A stretch of DNA of 64,000 nucleotides from Paenibacillus tepidiphilus (GCF_008635795.1 NZ_VWRQ01000013.1:62001-126000), one strand, 5' to 3'. Counted from the first letter of the stretch, positions 1 through 9,441 are shown. The notes: a model not told the origin generated them from the sequence alone. Made by a program: numbers and translations.

Positions 1-61
1 TTTCTGCGGAAATATACGGCTAATTACCCTGTACACCTTTATACGCTTTTCTAATCAAAAA

Positions 62-101
62 AATCCCGCAGGCAGCCGGAAAGCCCGGCCCCCGCGAGAT
101 T
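62..101 (-). terminator. Rho-independent terminator of the bacilliredoxin gene
   Basis: A GC-rich hairpin, read on the minus strand, has GCCGG/CCGGC and outer AATC..GGATT arms and is followed by a run of seven T. It lies just downstream of the bacilliredoxin stop codon. Confidence 0.7.
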
Positions 102-133
102 CTTCACTTCCTGCGCCTACTGCCGATGTTCTA

Positions 134-577
134 TTATTGGCAGTAGCGGTTGAATACATCCTTCAGTTCAGCGGCGATTTCGGCGGCCGAACGGTCTTCC
201 ACGCCGGAGCGTTCAATAAAATGGACCAGCTCCCCGTCCTTCATCAGCGCAATCGACGGCGAAGACGGCGGGTATGGCGCGAAATATTCACGGGCCTTGG
301 CCGTAGCTTCCTTCTCCTGTCCCGCAAACACGGTGAACAGATGATCGGGCAGAACTTCATTCTGCAGGGCCTGGGCTACGCCTGGACGGCATTGACCGGC
401 TGCACAGCCGCATACGGAATTGACGACTACCAGCGCGGTCCCCTGGGCTGCAGGCAACGCAGCTTCCACCTCTTCCGGTGTAAGCAGCTCCTTGAACCCG
501 ATACCGGTCAGATCATCGCGCATAGGCTGAATCGAATCTCTCATATATTGATGGAATGACATGGACATTTCCTGCAC
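134..577 (-). CDS. Bacilliredoxin, BrxA/BrxB (YphP/YqiW) family
   Basis: A 147-residue thioredoxin-fold protein of the family that removes bacillithiol from S-bacillithiolated proteins in the cytosol. The diagnostic CGC active site is visible (NSVCGCAAGQC, Cys56 and Cys58), followed by a conserved third cysteine, and length and N terminus (SFHQYMRDSIQPMRDDL) fit the family. An AGGAGAG-type ribosome site precedes the ATG. It is monocistronic with its own terminator. YtxJ at 48.2 kb belongs to the same redox system. Whether it is the BrxA or BrxB paralogue cannot be told from motifs alone. Confidence 0.93.
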   Translation of the reverse strand: MQEMSMSFHQYMRDSIQPMRDDLTGIGFKELLTPEEVEAALPAAQGTALVVVNSVCGCAAGQCRPGVAQALQNEVLPDHLFTVFAGQEKEATAKAREYFAPYPPSSPSIALMKDGELVHFIERSGVEDRSAAEIAAELKDVFNRYCQ

Positions 578-661
578 TCTCCTTTGCCTTTTAACTAACT
601 TTATTATACATGCATACTCTGCGAAAGCAAGGGAGAAGGCCGGTGCATACTGCCTGTATGA

Positions 662-733
662 GCCTGCTTAGCCTGCTTAGCTTGCTTAGCCTGCGTAGCC
701 TGCGTAGCCTGCGTAGCCTGCTTAGCCTGCGTT
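662..733. repeat. 9-bp tandem repeat, eight units
   Basis: Eight consecutive 9-mers of the form GCCTGC(T/G)TA, with small changes in units 3 and 8, lie between the bacilliredoxin promoter region and the 3' end of the histidine kinase gene. Because the unit is a multiple of three it creates an artificial Leu-Ser-Leu/Arg-Ser reading frame, which I do not regard as a gene. Confidence 0.85.
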
Positions 734-781
734 GGCCTGCATTCATTCCGTTATACCGCCTGAGGTGTTGCTCATGGAAGA

Positions 782-2506
782 TCAGCCATGGGTCTGCACA
801 AGAATATCCGCCTCCGCCTCTTCACAGGGGAAGCTTACGATGAAGGATGTACCCGTGCCCTCTTCGGTGGCGACTGCTATTTTGCCGCCATGGCGTTCCA
901 CTATGCTCAGGCACAGCGATAAGCCCAGGCCGGTTCCATGCGATTTTGTGGTGAAGAAGGGGACAAACAGCTGCTCCAGCTGACTCTGCGGAATTCCGCT
1001 CCCCGTATCGCGGATAACCAGCTCGATGTGATTCCCGGCACGCTGCGTTTCCAGCGTCAGCACCCCCTTGGCTCCCATCGCCTCCATCCCGTTGCGGGCC
1101 AGATTCAGCACCAGCTGCTTGATCTCCCTGACGTTCAATTGCAGCGGGGGCAGATCCCCGGTCAGCTTCAGCTCCACCGTCTGCCCTCTCAAATTGGCAT
1201 CCGCCCACAGCAGCGGCGCCAGCTCCTCAATAATCAAGTGCAGCTGCACCGTCTCCATGTCGGATATCCGGCTCTGGGCCAGCGACAGGAAGTCATTGAT
1301 AATGCCGTTGGCCCGGTCCAGCTCGTCCATCACAATCTGGTAATAGGAATCCAGATCGGAGGGGCTCTTCTCACGCATCAGCTGCAGGAAGCCGCGGACA
1401 ACAGCCATCGGATTACGGATTTCATGGGTAATGCCGGCAGCCATCTGCCCGACCAGGGTCAGGCGTTCCACATTGTCCAGCTCTGTGCGCATTTTCTCTT
1501 CTTCCGTCAGATCCTGTACGATCAGTACATTTCCGGCCAGAGCGCCCGAATTATGCCGCAGAGGCGCAGTGTATATCTGATAGGTCCGGGAGTCGTAGTG
1601 AACTTTGGCATTGGAGCGCTGGTTGTTGCGGATGATTGTCTTCAAGTGCTCATAGGTCTGATCGTCGATGGATTTGTCGAATATCTCGCATACCGACCGC
1701 GACAGGATAATCTCGCGCGTTAAGTCGGGGTTATGCCTCCGGATCAGATTCAGCATAAATTCATTCAGCTCAGTCACATGTCCGCGATTGTCCAGAGCCA
1801 TAATATTCAGCCCGGCCGCATCGGTGATTTGCCGCAGCTTATGCGATTCCCAGCGGAACTGCTCCGAAATATCCTTCATCTGTTCCTTGCTCTGAAATTT
1901 ACCCCAGGCATTTTCAATAAAAAAAATGTAAAGCCCGCCCAGCACAGTGGACAGCAGCAGATATACCGCAATCAGCGTCAGCTCATCCGGGGTCGTGTCA
2001 TAAATCGTCGTACCGTCCCACATTTTTGGTTTGAGCACCGCAACCAGGATAGTGGGGAACAGCGAGATCAGAAAAATCCCGATTTTCTGCGGAAGCGGGC
2101 TTCGCTTGAAGAACGGGGCGAGAATAAATAGTAGCGGGAATGCCAGAAGACCCGAATTAATGACGAAATTGCCGATTCCCGGTGGCTGGGAGAACATAAA
2201 GGTGCACAATAAAAAAAAGCCCGCCAGGCTCAGCCCGGAGCGCCGATGGCCGTAAAGCACCCCGATGCAAGCCGGCAGAATCGCCAAATTCAGATAAATT
2301 ACGCCGAACAGCGTCGTGGAGAGAAGCATGCAGAAGGTGACGCCCAAGGCGCAGCATATAATCAGAAAGGATTGGTCATCGGGAAAGCAGCGGTTTCGGC
2401 GGGTAATATATTCCTGGTTCAACCACCACTGAAACAGCAGAAAAAAGGAGCTCGCAGCCGATATTTGCAATAAAATATCCTTTACCGCCTCATTAATTGA
2501 AATCAC
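782..2506 (-). CDS. Membrane sensor histidine kinase, KinB-like (5TM-LYT + PAS + HisKA + HATPase)
   Basis: A 574-residue kinase. Residues about 15-205 form roughly six hydrophobic segments resembling the 5TM-LYT sensor of KinB-type sporulation kinases. A PAS-like region follows (about 225-335), then the H-box GITHEIRNPM with phospho-acceptor His361, and an ATPase domain with N box (NLARNGMEAM), DTGSGIP and GTGLGLSL motifs. No response regulator is adjacent, which suits an orphan phosphorelay kinase. The GTG at 2506 has its purine run touching the start codon. An in-frame TTG at 2470 has AAAGGA seven bases upstream and may be the true start. A sporulation role is inference. Confidence 0.9.
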   Translation of the reverse strand: MISINEAVKDILLQISAASSFFLLFQWWLNQEYITRRNRCFPDDQSFLIICCALGVTFCMLLSTTLFGVIYLNLAILPACIGVLYGHRRSGLSLAGFFLLCTFMFSQPPGIGNFVINSGLLAFPLLFILAPFFKRSPLPQKIGIFLISLFPTILVAVLKPKMWDGTTIYDTTPDELTLIAVYLLLSTVLGGLYIFFIENAWGKFQSKEQMKDISEQFRWESHKLRQITDAAGLNIMALDNRGHVTELNEFMLNLIRRHNPDLTREIILSRSVCEIFDKSIDDQTYEHLKTIIRNNQRSNAKVHYDSRTYQIYTAPLRHNSGALAGNVLIVQDLTEEEKMRTELDNVERLTLVGQMAAGITHEIRNPMAVVRGFLQLMREKSPSDLDSYYQIVMDELDRANGIINDFLSLAQSRISDMETVQLHLIIEELAPLLWADANLRGQTVELKLTGDLPPLQLNVREIKQLVLNLARNGMEAMGAKGVLTLETQRAGNHIELVIRDTGSGIPQSQLEQLFVPFFTTKSHGTGLGLSLCLSIVERHGGKIAVATEEGTGTSFIVSFPCEEAEADILVQTHG

Positions 2507-2684
2507 TCCCCGAGTTGGACAAATTATCCTTTGTCTTTAAATTAAAGCATAGCCAGTCTTTTCTGACAACGAAATTCCGCTGGCGGTTCCCCCTTGTTTG
2601 GCTGCGTGCGGCCTTGAGTGGTATGATGCCAATAGCGAAAAAAGTCAGCATAACGCAAGCGGATAGGGACGGTGGATTATTACC

Positions 2685-3938
2685 ATGTACGATGTGATTA
2701 TTATTGGCGGCGGCTCTGCCGGATTGATGGCTGCCATAGCCGCGAGCAGCGGCGGACAGCGGGTTCTGCTGCTGGAGAAGGGCGACAAGCTGGGGCGCAA
2801 GCTCGGCATCTCCGGCGGGGGCCGATGCAATGTGACCAACAACAAGGAGATTGACGAGCTTATCAGACATATTCCGGGGAACGGACGTTTTCTGTACAGC
2901 GCCTTCTCCCACTTCAATAATAAAGATATTATTGCCTTCTTTGAGAACCTGGGTATCCGGCTGAAGGAAGAGGATAACGGGCGAATGTTTCCCGTCAGCG
3001 ACAAGGCCAAGACGGTTGTCGATACGCTGGTGAATCAGGTCCGTAAGCAAGGCGTTCAGATCAAGCTGAACGTACCTGTAGAGGAGGTGCTGTATAAGGA
3101 TGGCAAGGTGAGCGGCGTTCTCCTCAAGAATGGCGAAGCGCTTAAGAGCCGCAGTGTCATCATCGCCTCCGGCGGAAGATCCGTTCCGCAGACCGGCTCC
3201 ACCGGGGATGGGTATGCCTGGGCGCAGAAAGCCGGCCATACGATTACAGAGCTTTTTCCGACGGAAGTGCCGCTTACCTCAAACGACCCGTTTATCCAGT
3301 CGAAGGAGTTGCAGGGCCTCTCTCTGAGAGATGTGGCACTTGCTGTATGGAATCCCAAGGGGAAGAAGCTGATCGAGCACCGCGGTGACATGCTGTTCAC
3401 GCATTTTGGCATCTCGGGGCCCATCGCTTTGCGGTGCAGCCAGTTTGTAGTTAAGGCCTTGAAGCAATTCGGCACCGGAAACATTGAGGTCTCCATCGAC
3501 CTGCTGCCGGACAAGAGCAAAGATGATATCTACAGCGAGACGCTGCGGCTGGCCGAAGCGGACTCCAGGAAATCGGTGAAGAATGTGCTTAAGGGATATT
3601 TACCGGAAAAAATGATTCCGTACCTTCTGCAACAGTCCGGTGTGGCCGAAGCCGTGACCTTCGATCATATTCCGAAGCAGGAATGGATGAATTTAGCCCA
3701 GGTCATCAAGCGATTTCCGATCCGGGTCTACGGAACGCTGTCGATTGAAGAGGCTTTTGTTACGGGCGGAGGCGTGAATCTGAAGGAGATTGACCCCAAG
3801 ACGATGGAGTCGAAGCTGATGCAGGGGCTGTACTTCTGCGGCGAAGTACTGGACATACACGGTTATACCGGGGGCTACAACATTACGGCCGCCTTCTCCA
3901 CGGGATATACCGCAGGCAGGAGCGCTGTAGAAGGCTGA
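2685..3938 (+). CDS. BaiN/RdsA family NAD(P)/FAD-dependent oxidoreductase (YtfP/YhiN/HI0933 type)
   Basis: A 417-residue flavoprotein. The N terminus carries the dinucleotide-binding motif IIGGGSAGLMAA (residues 5-16) and GRKLGISGGGRCNVTN, a signature of the HI0933/YhiN family. The C terminus has GGVNLKEIDPKTMESK and the FAD-contacting GYTGGYNITAAFSTG. Members are soluble enzymes of uncertain substrate. Some reduce bile-acid enones, but that activity cannot be assigned here. GGACGGTGG lies ahead of the ATG. The gene stands alone between the divergent kinase and the convergent ecsB. Confidence 0.92.
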   Translation: MYDVIIIGGGSAGLMAAIAASSGGQRVLLLEKGDKLGRKLGISGGGRCNVTNNKEIDELIRHIPGNGRFLYSAFSHFNNKDIIAFFENLGIRLKEEDNGRMFPVSDKAKTVVDTLVNQVRKQGVQIKLNVPVEEVLYKDGKVSGVLLKNGEALKSRSVIIASGGRSVPQTGSTGDGYAWAQKAGHTITELFPTEVPLTSNDPFIQSKELQGLSLRDVALAVWNPKGKKLIEHRGDMLFTHFGISGPIALRCSQFVVKALKQFGTGNIEVSIDLLPDKSKDDIYSETLRLAEADSRKSVKNVLKGYLPEKMIPYLLQQSGVAEAVTFDHIPKQEWMNLAQVIKRFPIRVYGTLSIEEAFVTGGGVNLKEIDPKTMESKLMQGLYFCGEVLDIHGYTGGYNITAAFSTGYTAGRSAVEG

Positions 3939-3961
3939 CGGTGCCGGATGCCGCTGAAAAT

Positions 3962-4006
3962 ATCAAGACAGCCATGCCCCTTTAGAGGGAGCGTGGCTGT
4001 CTTGAT
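3962..4006. terminator. Bidirectional terminator between the BaiN-family gene and ecsB
   Basis: A perfect 13-bp inverted repeat (ATCAAGACAGCCA and its complement) encloses a 19-nt loop. It lies between two convergent genes and ends one base before the ecsB stop codon, so it probably serves both. Confidence 0.8.
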
Positions 4007-5302
4007 TTATCTTTGAAAACGGAACGTGCTGAAGATGGAGGCTGCCATGTATCCGGTGCCGATGCCGACGGGAATGAAGAGCAGAAGCCCCCACCAGCCG
4101 TATAACGGAATACATACCGCTGCAGCACAGAGTGCGGCAAACGGCTGGATCAGCAGCTGCAGCAGCTTAGTCCCGGCTTCGGCTTTCTGTGCTTTGGTAA
4201 ACGGCAGGATGCCGATGTAGGCATCGCCCGCAAAGACCAGCCAGTAGGAGGACAGCCAATAGGCCATCAGCGCAGTCAGCACCAGAAAGATCAGCCATTT
4301 CAGCAGGAAAAGCCAGGCTGGAACAATCAGGAGGGCGGCAAGCGCGACGCCGGTAAACTGCAGATACAGCTTCAGATGGCCGGGATTGCGGATGAACGCC
4401 TTGATGCCTGCCGCCGAGAAGCGGCCCTCCGCCTCCCGGGAGGTCAAGAGCGGCTGCGACCGGCGGAAGATCCACGGCTTATGGCGCGTGGGCCGCGGTT
4501 TATCGACTACCTGGGCCAGCATAAGAGAGGCGATGCGCATCCGCTGCTTCAAGCTCTCGCGTATATCCTGCAGGAAGGTCCCCTGGAGCGTCAGCCGGTG
4601 CCGGATTGCCCACAGGGTGACCGCTGCATACAGCAGAGCCACGGCTGCAAGCAGCCAGGGCCGGTTCTCCCAGGCAATCGCTGCATACAGATAGCTGCCG
4701 CAGGAGAGGAGCAGCGCCGGGATCAGCCGCAGCTGCCGGGCCAGCCCCTGCCGGCTCACCCTGATCAGGTGAACCAGCAGCTTGGTAGCCCAGCCGCAGC
4801 TTACCGTCAGGGCCAGCAGAGCCCAGACCGCTGCCTGGGCTACACCGTAGCCCTTTACGATGAAAGGCAGCAGCAGCGCAAAGGCCGCACCAAGCTTCAC
4901 TGCGGTTACCCCGAGACTATACAGAATGCTCCGCAGCATAATGCTGCTGATCCACTGCCGCCGCTGCAGCAGGAAGAGTGAATCTGCTTCGCGGATGAGC
5001 AGCAGCAGACCCCCGGTAGCGAGGAGCACGGCAAGCACCACGGGAATCAGCGCGAACGGTACATACGCTGTCCAGCCTATGGAATCGCCGTTCCAGAACC
5101 CGTAATAGAAGCGGCCGCCGAGCAGCAATCCGGGAACAATAATGTACAGCAGTACGATCCAGTCAGCCACCATGCGGATCATCCGGTATTGCTCCCGCCA
5201 GTGGGCGAAGAGCCGCTGGCGGAACAGGCGCGTTGCATCCGGCAGGGCATAGCCGGCACCGCTTACCGCATCCGGCCGCAAGGCCCCTTCAGGCCGGCTC
5301 AT
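4007..5302 (-). CDS. ecsB: ABC transporter permease EcsB
   Basis: A 431-residue polytopic membrane protein, the permease half of the EcsAB exporter, which in Bacillus affects protein secretion, intramembrane protease activity and competence. It has about eight or more hydrophobic helices with basic loops (RQRLFAHWREQYRMIR near the N terminus), and it directly follows an EcsA ATPase. I chose the ATG at 5302 because it overlaps the ecsA stop as ATGA, giving translational coupling. A TTG 18 bases upstream is less likely. No ecsC is present downstream, unlike in B. subtilis. Confidence 0.85.
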   Translation of the reverse strand: MSRPEGALRPDAVSGAGYALPDATRLFRQRLFAHWREQYRMIRMVADWIVLLYIIVPGLLLGGRFYYGFWNGDSIGWTAYVPFALIPVVLAVLLATGGLLLLIREADSLFLLQRRQWISSIMLRSILYSLGVTAVKLGAAFALLLPFIVKGYGVAQAAVWALLALTVSCGWATKLLVHLIRVSRQGLARQLRLIPALLLSCGSYLYAAIAWENRPWLLAAVALLYAAVTLWAIRHRLTLQGTFLQDIRESLKQRMRIASLMLAQVVDKPRPTRHKPWIFRRSQPLLTSREAEGRFSAAGIKAFIRNPGHLKLYLQFTGVALAALLIVPAWLFLLKWLIFLVLTALMAYWLSSYWLVFAGDAYIGILPFTKAQKAEAGTKLLQLLIQPFAALCAAAVCIPLYGWWGLLLFIPVGIGTGYMAASIFSTFRFQR

Positions 5303-6072
5303 GCGAGCAGGTCGAAGCAATCAAACAACGACCCCTCCGGCAACCCGGCCTCTGCGCGGATGTCCTCCAGCGTTCCGGTGGCCTGCATGATGCCGCCCGA
5401 AATCAAGACGAAGCTATCGCAAATCTTCTCTGCCGTATCCAGCACATGCGTAGACATCAGTACGCCTGCCCCGCGCTGGCGCTCAGCCTCCAGCAGCCTC
5501 AGGAAATCCTTGGTCGCCCGCGGGTCCAGCCCGATAAAAGGCTCGTCCACAATATAGATATCCGGCTTCACCAGGAACCCGAGCATCAGCATCATCTTCT
5601 GCTTCATGCCCTTGGAGAACCCGGCCGGAAGATCATGCCGCACATGGTCCATGCCGAACTGCTGCAGCAGCTTCTCCGCGGCGTCGGCGAAGGATTCATA
5701 AGGCAGCCCGTAGGCGGCTGCGGCCAGGTCCAGATGCTCCCACAGCGTCAGATCCTCATAGAATACCGGCTGCTCCGGAACGTAGGCATAGGATTTGTTC
5801 TCGCCGCCGATACTCACCTTCGCCTTCGAATGCTTCAGCAGTCCGAGTACAGCCTTGATCGTGGTGCTCTTGCCTGCGCCGTTGGGCCCGATCAGCCCCA
5901 GCAGCTCACCCTGCCGGACCTCAAAGGCTATTCCGGAAATGCGCTTATCTCCGGCTTCGTAACCGGCTTCGCTGATGTCCACATCCAATACAACGCCCCC
6001 GGGCCCCTTCCTGGCCTCTTCTACTCCGGATGTGCCGGAGCTCTCTGTCTGAGTACTCTTGGTTTCGTCCAC
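5299..6072 (-). CDS. ecsA: ABC transporter ATP-binding protein EcsA
   Basis: A 257-residue ATPase with Walker A GPNGAGKST, a signature-like FSKGMKQK, Walker B IYIVDEP, and the switch histidine in MSTHVLD. The pattern VPEQPVFYEDLTLWEHL is typical of EcsA. The start is the GTG at 6072, preceded by GGAGGG with a 6-nt spacer. The longer frame to 6108 begins before that ribosome site. The first 25 or so residues are unusually hydrophilic for the family. The gene overlaps ecsB by four bases and forms an operon with it. Confidence 0.9.
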   Translation of the reverse strand: MDETKSTQTESSGTSGVEEARKGPGGVVLDVDISEAGYEAGDKRISGIAFEVRQGELLGLIGPNGAGKSTTIKAVLGLLKHSKAKVSIGGENKSYAYVPEQPVFYEDLTLWEHLDLAAAAYGLPYESFADAAEKLLQQFGMDHVRHDLPAGFSKGMKQKMMLMLGFLVKPDIYIVDEPFIGLDPRATKDFLRLLEAERQRGAGVLMSTHVLDTAEKICDSFVLISGGIMQATGTLEDIRAEAGLPEGSLFDCFDLLA

Positions 6073-6405
6073 TGCTGTCCCTCCACATCGGTTCCATGAT
6101 CTATCCATTATACGGATATTCTGAAGGATATGCAGTACATTATGGCTGTTCCCTTATGCCGCTCCGCCCCGGGTCCGAGGCAGGCAGGTACTTGATAATC
6201 GTGACAATTTTAAGTTTTTTAAAAAATTGTTTGATTTTTAATAATTAAAAGTGTGCTCATTGTGACAAATCACATGTTTTTACCTCAGGGTTATGCCGTA
6301 TTGTAGGGATAACAGAAAGCATTCCACTGGTGATCACCGCACTTTGCAGCCGGATTTCATACCGTGCGGGGAAACTCACACGATAAATAATAGAGGTGAA
6401 AGAAT
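6073..6405. other. Divergent intergenic region, ecsA / MarR regulator
   Basis: This 333-bp region carries the outward promoters. Its centre (about 6190-6260) is very AT-rich and contains an interrupted palindrome, ACAATTTT (6204-6211) with AAAATTGT (6223-6230), which could be an operator. The AGAGGTGAAAG ribosome site of the regulator gene closes it. I see no RNA gene. Confidence 0.4.
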
Positions 6406-6873
6406 ATGATTCAATCCTATGAACGCGATACTCAGCTGACCCTCCATCTGTACAGAGTGTTTGCCAAGTCTTTCAAGAGCATCAATGAGCATGCCGTTAC
6501 CGGCAGCAAGATTGAAGGATTCAATCCGACAGCGTTTGCAGTGATGGAGGTCCTCTATTATAAAGGGCCGCAACCCATCCAGCAGATTGGAGCCAAGCTG
6601 CTGCTGCAGAGCGGCAACGTTACTTATGTCATCGACAAGCTCGAAGAGCGCGGCTATCTGCAGCGCAAGCCATGTCCGAGCGACCGGCGCGTCATTTTTG
6701 CCGAGCTGACAGCTGAAGGCGAACGCCTGATGAACGAGATGTACCCGAAATATTCAGAGCGTCTGCACCTGGCTTTCAGCGGCCTCAGCGACGACGAGAA
6801 GGAACAAATGATTGTGCTGCTGAAGAAGATGGGACTGCAAGCCGAGAAGCTCTCTCCGCTCCCGCGCAAGTAA
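6406..6873 (+). CDS. MarR family transcriptional regulator, MhqR/YkvE-like
   Basis: A 155-residue winged-helix repressor. The stretches FNPTAFAVMEVLYYKGPQPI, QQIGAKLLLQSGNVTYVIDK and RVIFAELTAEGERLM match, from memory, the DNA-binding core of the B. subtilis quinone and aldehyde sensor MhqR. There is one cysteine, in the wing (KPCPSDRR). It has a good AGAGGTG ribosome site. It faces the MFS exporter tail to tail, so any control of that gene would act at a distant promoter. A YdgI-like nitroreductase and an ABM monooxygenase, typical of quinone-stress regulons, lie 31 kb away. Confidence 0.88.
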   Translation: MIQSYERDTQLTLHLYRVFAKSFKSINEHAVTGSKIEGFNPTAFAVMEVLYYKGPQPIQQIGAKLLLQSGNVTYVIDKLEERGYLQRKPCPSDRRVIFAELTAEGERLMNEMYPKYSERLHLAFSGLSDDEKEQMIVLLKKMGLQAEKLSPLPRK

Positions 6874-6931
6874 TACATTATTTACAGCTATAAGAAGCCC
6901 CTCGATTGTGAATTGATTCACTTTCAAGCCA

Positions 6932-6977
6932 CAGAAACGGCCGAACCGTCCCTCCAGGGATGATTCGGCCGTTTCTG
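6932..6977. terminator. Bidirectional terminator, MarR gene / MFS exporter gene
   Basis: A perfect 14-bp inverted repeat (CAGAAACGGCCGAA and complement) with an 18-nt loop sits between two convergent genes. Confidence 0.75.
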
Positions 6978-7055
6978 CTGGTTGCTGCCGGGCCGATGCC
7001 TGGCCTACATGGCTGCGTGCGCGGGATCTTCCGGCCGCAGCCGGGAACCGGCTGT

Positions 7056-8576
7056 CTAGGCCTGTCTGGCCTTCTGCGGCTTGCCCGCTTTCCGGTCGGC
7101 CAGCGATGGAACCGATGTGCGCAGGCCGGACGATAGGATAAAGGACAGGACGGCGAACAACGCCATGATGACAAACAGCGAATGCAGGCCTCCCTCCAGC
7201 GCGCCGCTCAAGCTGCTTAAAGCTTCACCGGACAAGGCTGCGCCGCCGTGCGGATTCAGCAGGGTATTAATATCCTCGCTCGTTACCGAAGAGCCTGCCG
7301 CTCCTGCCAGCTGCCGGTCAATGGAGAAATTCAGCCAGGAGCCAAAGAGAGCAATTCCGACCGTCTGGCCGAGGGAGCGCGTAAAGGTATTAAGCGCCGT
7401 GGAGGCGCCGCGCTGCTCATAGTCTACGGAAGACTGCGCGATGATGGTGAACACCGTGGAGGCGCAGCCGAAGCCGAAGCCGCAGAATGGCATCATAGCC
7501 AGCAGCTGCAGCGAGGATGAACCGGCGTTCAGAAAGATCAGCCCCACAGCGCCGATGGCGATTAGCACAAGCCCCAGCATACCTGTGCGGCGGGTGCCGG
7601 CGCGCAGAATCATCCGGCCGCCGAAGATGGAGCCGAACATCCAGGAGATCGTCATCGGCGCCAGCAGCAGGCCCGAGCGGGCCGCGCTCTGTCCGAATAC
7701 GCCCTGCACCCATAGCGGTATATATGTGGACAAGCCGATAATCAGGGTGCTGACCAGCAGATTAGCCGCAGTGGACACGGAAATATTGCGGATAGAGAAC
7801 AGCGACAGCGGCAGCATCGGTTCGGGAACCCGGCGCTCCACGAGCACAAAGACGGTCAGCAGCACGGCTGCCGCCCCCAGGATGGACAGCAGCAGCGGAG
7901 AGGACCAGGCCAGGCTTTGGCCGCCGGTCGTGAGCCCGAAGAGCAGCCCTCCCATTCCCGCTGCGAACAGCAGAACACCTGCGATGTCCATCCGCGCCTT
8001 TCGTTTCACACGCTCTTCCTTCAGATAGCGGAAGATGAACAGGAGCGCCAGCAGGCCGAAGGGCAGGTTGAAGACAAATACCCAGCGCCAGCTGAAATAA
8101 TCCACTACATAACCGCCCAGCAGCGGACCGGCCAGGGAGGATATGCCCCATACCGAGCTGAGCAGTCCTTGCGTCTTCGCCCGCTCTTCGATGCTGTAGA
8201 TATCGCCTATAATCGTAAAGGTCATCGGGATAAGCGCCCCTGCACCCAGACCTTGCAGGCCGCGAAATACAATGAGCTGCTCCATACTCTGCGATAGTCC
8301 GCAGAGCAGTGAACCCAGCAGGAATACCAGCGTGCCGCCGATGAAGACCGGCTTGCGGCCGATCAGGTCGCTGAGCTTGCCGAAGATCGGCGTGGTGACT
8401 GCCATGGCCAGCAGATATGCCGTGAAGATCCAGCTTAGCCACTGCATGCCCTGGAACTCGCCGACAATAGCCGGTCCTGCGGGTCCGGTGACGGTTCCTT
8501 CAATCGCTGCCAGGAAGGTGGCGAGCAGCACTCCCGTTAATATTAACTTTCGTTCCATAGTACCCGGTGACTTCAA
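7056..8576 (-). CDS. MFS multidrug efflux transporter, DHA2 (EmrB/QacA) family, 14 TM
   Basis: A 506-residue polytopic membrane protein that probably exports drugs by proton antiport. Motif A is present (GKLSDLIGRKPVF), as is the motif C region (GPLLGGYVVDYFSWRWVF) typical of 14-helix DHA2 exporters. A charged tail ends the protein. The TTG at 8576 has AGAGAGG upstream. An in-frame ATG at 8558 (MERKLILTGVLLATF) is an equally plausible start but has a weaker ribosome site. It is monocistronic. Substrates cannot be inferred. Confidence 0.9.
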   Translation of the reverse strand: MKSPGTMERKLILTGVLLATFLAAIEGTVTGPAGPAIVGEFQGMQWLSWIFTAYLLAMAVTTPIFGKLSDLIGRKPVFIGGTLVFLLGSLLCGLSQSMEQLIVFRGLQGLGAGALIPMTFTIIGDIYSIEERAKTQGLLSSVWGISSLAGPLLGGYVVDYFSWRWVFVFNLPFGLLALLFIFRYLKEERVKRKARMDIAGVLLFAAGMGGLLFGLTTGGQSLAWSSPLLLSILGAAAVLLTVFVLVERRVPEPMLPLSLFSIRNISVSTAANLLVSTLIIGLSTYIPLWVQGVFGQSAARSGLLLAPMTISWMFGSIFGGRMILRAGTRRTGMLGLVLIAIGAVGLIFLNAGSSSLQLLAMMPFCGFGFGCASTVFTIIAQSSVDYEQRGASTALNTFTRSLGQTVGIALFGSWLNFSIDRQLAGAAGSSVTSEDINTLLNPHGGAALSGEALSSLSGALEGGLHSLFVIMALFAVLSFILSSGLRTSVPSLADRKAGKPQKARQA

Positions 8577-8618
8577 TGAATCCAGATCCTCTCTGATATA
8601 AGCATTTGGGGGATATGA

Positions 8619-9170
8619 TCAGTACCGGCTTTGCAGAAGCGCATGGATAGCGGCATCCTGAAAGCCAGAGGGAGTGTGCCGGTACTGCCGGAGCACTCCT
8701 TCCTGCCGGAAGCCGAGACTGTGGAACAACCGCTGCGCGCGGAGGTTATCCGGATGGCATAAAGCTTCAATCCGGTTCAGCCCCATCGTACCAAACCCGA
8801 ACTCCAGCACCAGTTGCAGCGCTTCGCGCATATATCCCCGCCCCCAATGGGACGGCGCCAATTCGCAGCCGATCTCCCCGCGGTAGGCACCCGGCAGCTG
8901 CCAGTAGTTATAGCCGCAGCTGCCAAGCACCTCTCCCTGCGGATCAAGGATGCTCCAGCGCAGGCTCTCCTCCTCCTGCGACATGTACTGCAACTGGCCG
9001 ATTAGCTGCAGCGCATCGTCAGCCGACGTGAGCGGCGGAGCTTCCAGCCAGCTCGCCACCTGCGGATCGCTCCAGATCCGGTACAATGCCTCCGCATCTT
9101 CCGGCAGAAGCTCCCGCAGCTTCACCCGCAGTCCTTGCAGCGGCGGTATTACTCCACCACAACGGTACAT
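8619..9170 (-). CDS. GNAT family N-acetyltransferase, RimJ/RimL type
   Basis: A 183-residue acetyl-CoA-dependent transferase of the Acetyltransf_3 type. It opens with LRVKLRELLPEDAEALYRIW, has the ELAPSHWGRGYMREALQLVL acetyl-CoA-binding region (variant Q/RxxGxG/A) and the GLNRIEALCHPDNLRAQRLF motif typical of RimJ/RimL-like enzymes acting on protein N termini or small amines. GAGAGGGGAC precedes the ATG. It lies 42 bp upstream of the exporter in the same orientation, so co-transcription is possible. The substrate is unknown. Confidence 0.88.
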   Translation of the reverse strand: MYRCGGVIPPLQGLRVKLRELLPEDAEALYRIWSDPQVASWLEAPPLTSADDALQLIGQLQYMSQEEESLRWSILDPQGEVLGSCGYNYWQLPGAYRGEIGCELAPSHWGRGYMREALQLVLEFGFGTMGLNRIEALCHPDNLRAQRLFHSLGFRQEGVLRQYRHTPSGFQDAAIHALLQSRY

Positions 9171-9349
9171 AATTCGTCCCCTCTCAACTCTCTAAGTATA
9201 CTGTAAATTGCTGCAGGACTACCCGAAAGACCTGACATTTCTATGTCATATAAACACATAACTGATGGCGGTCATTTCCTATTATGACGCCGTTCTCCGG
9301 ATTAGCAAGCGGCCTGCCCGAATGAACGCCCCTTCTATTCAACATTCAA

Positions 9350-9396
9350 AAAGCGCCTGCACTTTCGGCTTCTAAGCTCCCGAATGCAGACGCTTT
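9350..9396 (-). terminator. Terminator of the small winged-helix gene
   Basis: A 12-bp stem with one mismatch (AAAGCGcCTGCA against TGCAGaCGCTTT) is followed on the minus strand by TTTTTG. It lies 45 bp downstream of the stop codon at 9442. Confidence 0.7.
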
Positions 9397-9441
9397 GCTA
9401 TTATACATGACTACGAATAAGCCGCCTAAACCATACTTCGG

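Noticed and set aside
610..843. A Leu/Ser/Arg repeat protein frame over the 9-bp repeats
   Set aside because: The frame exists only because the repeat unit is nine bases long; no ribosome site or meaningful sequence around it.
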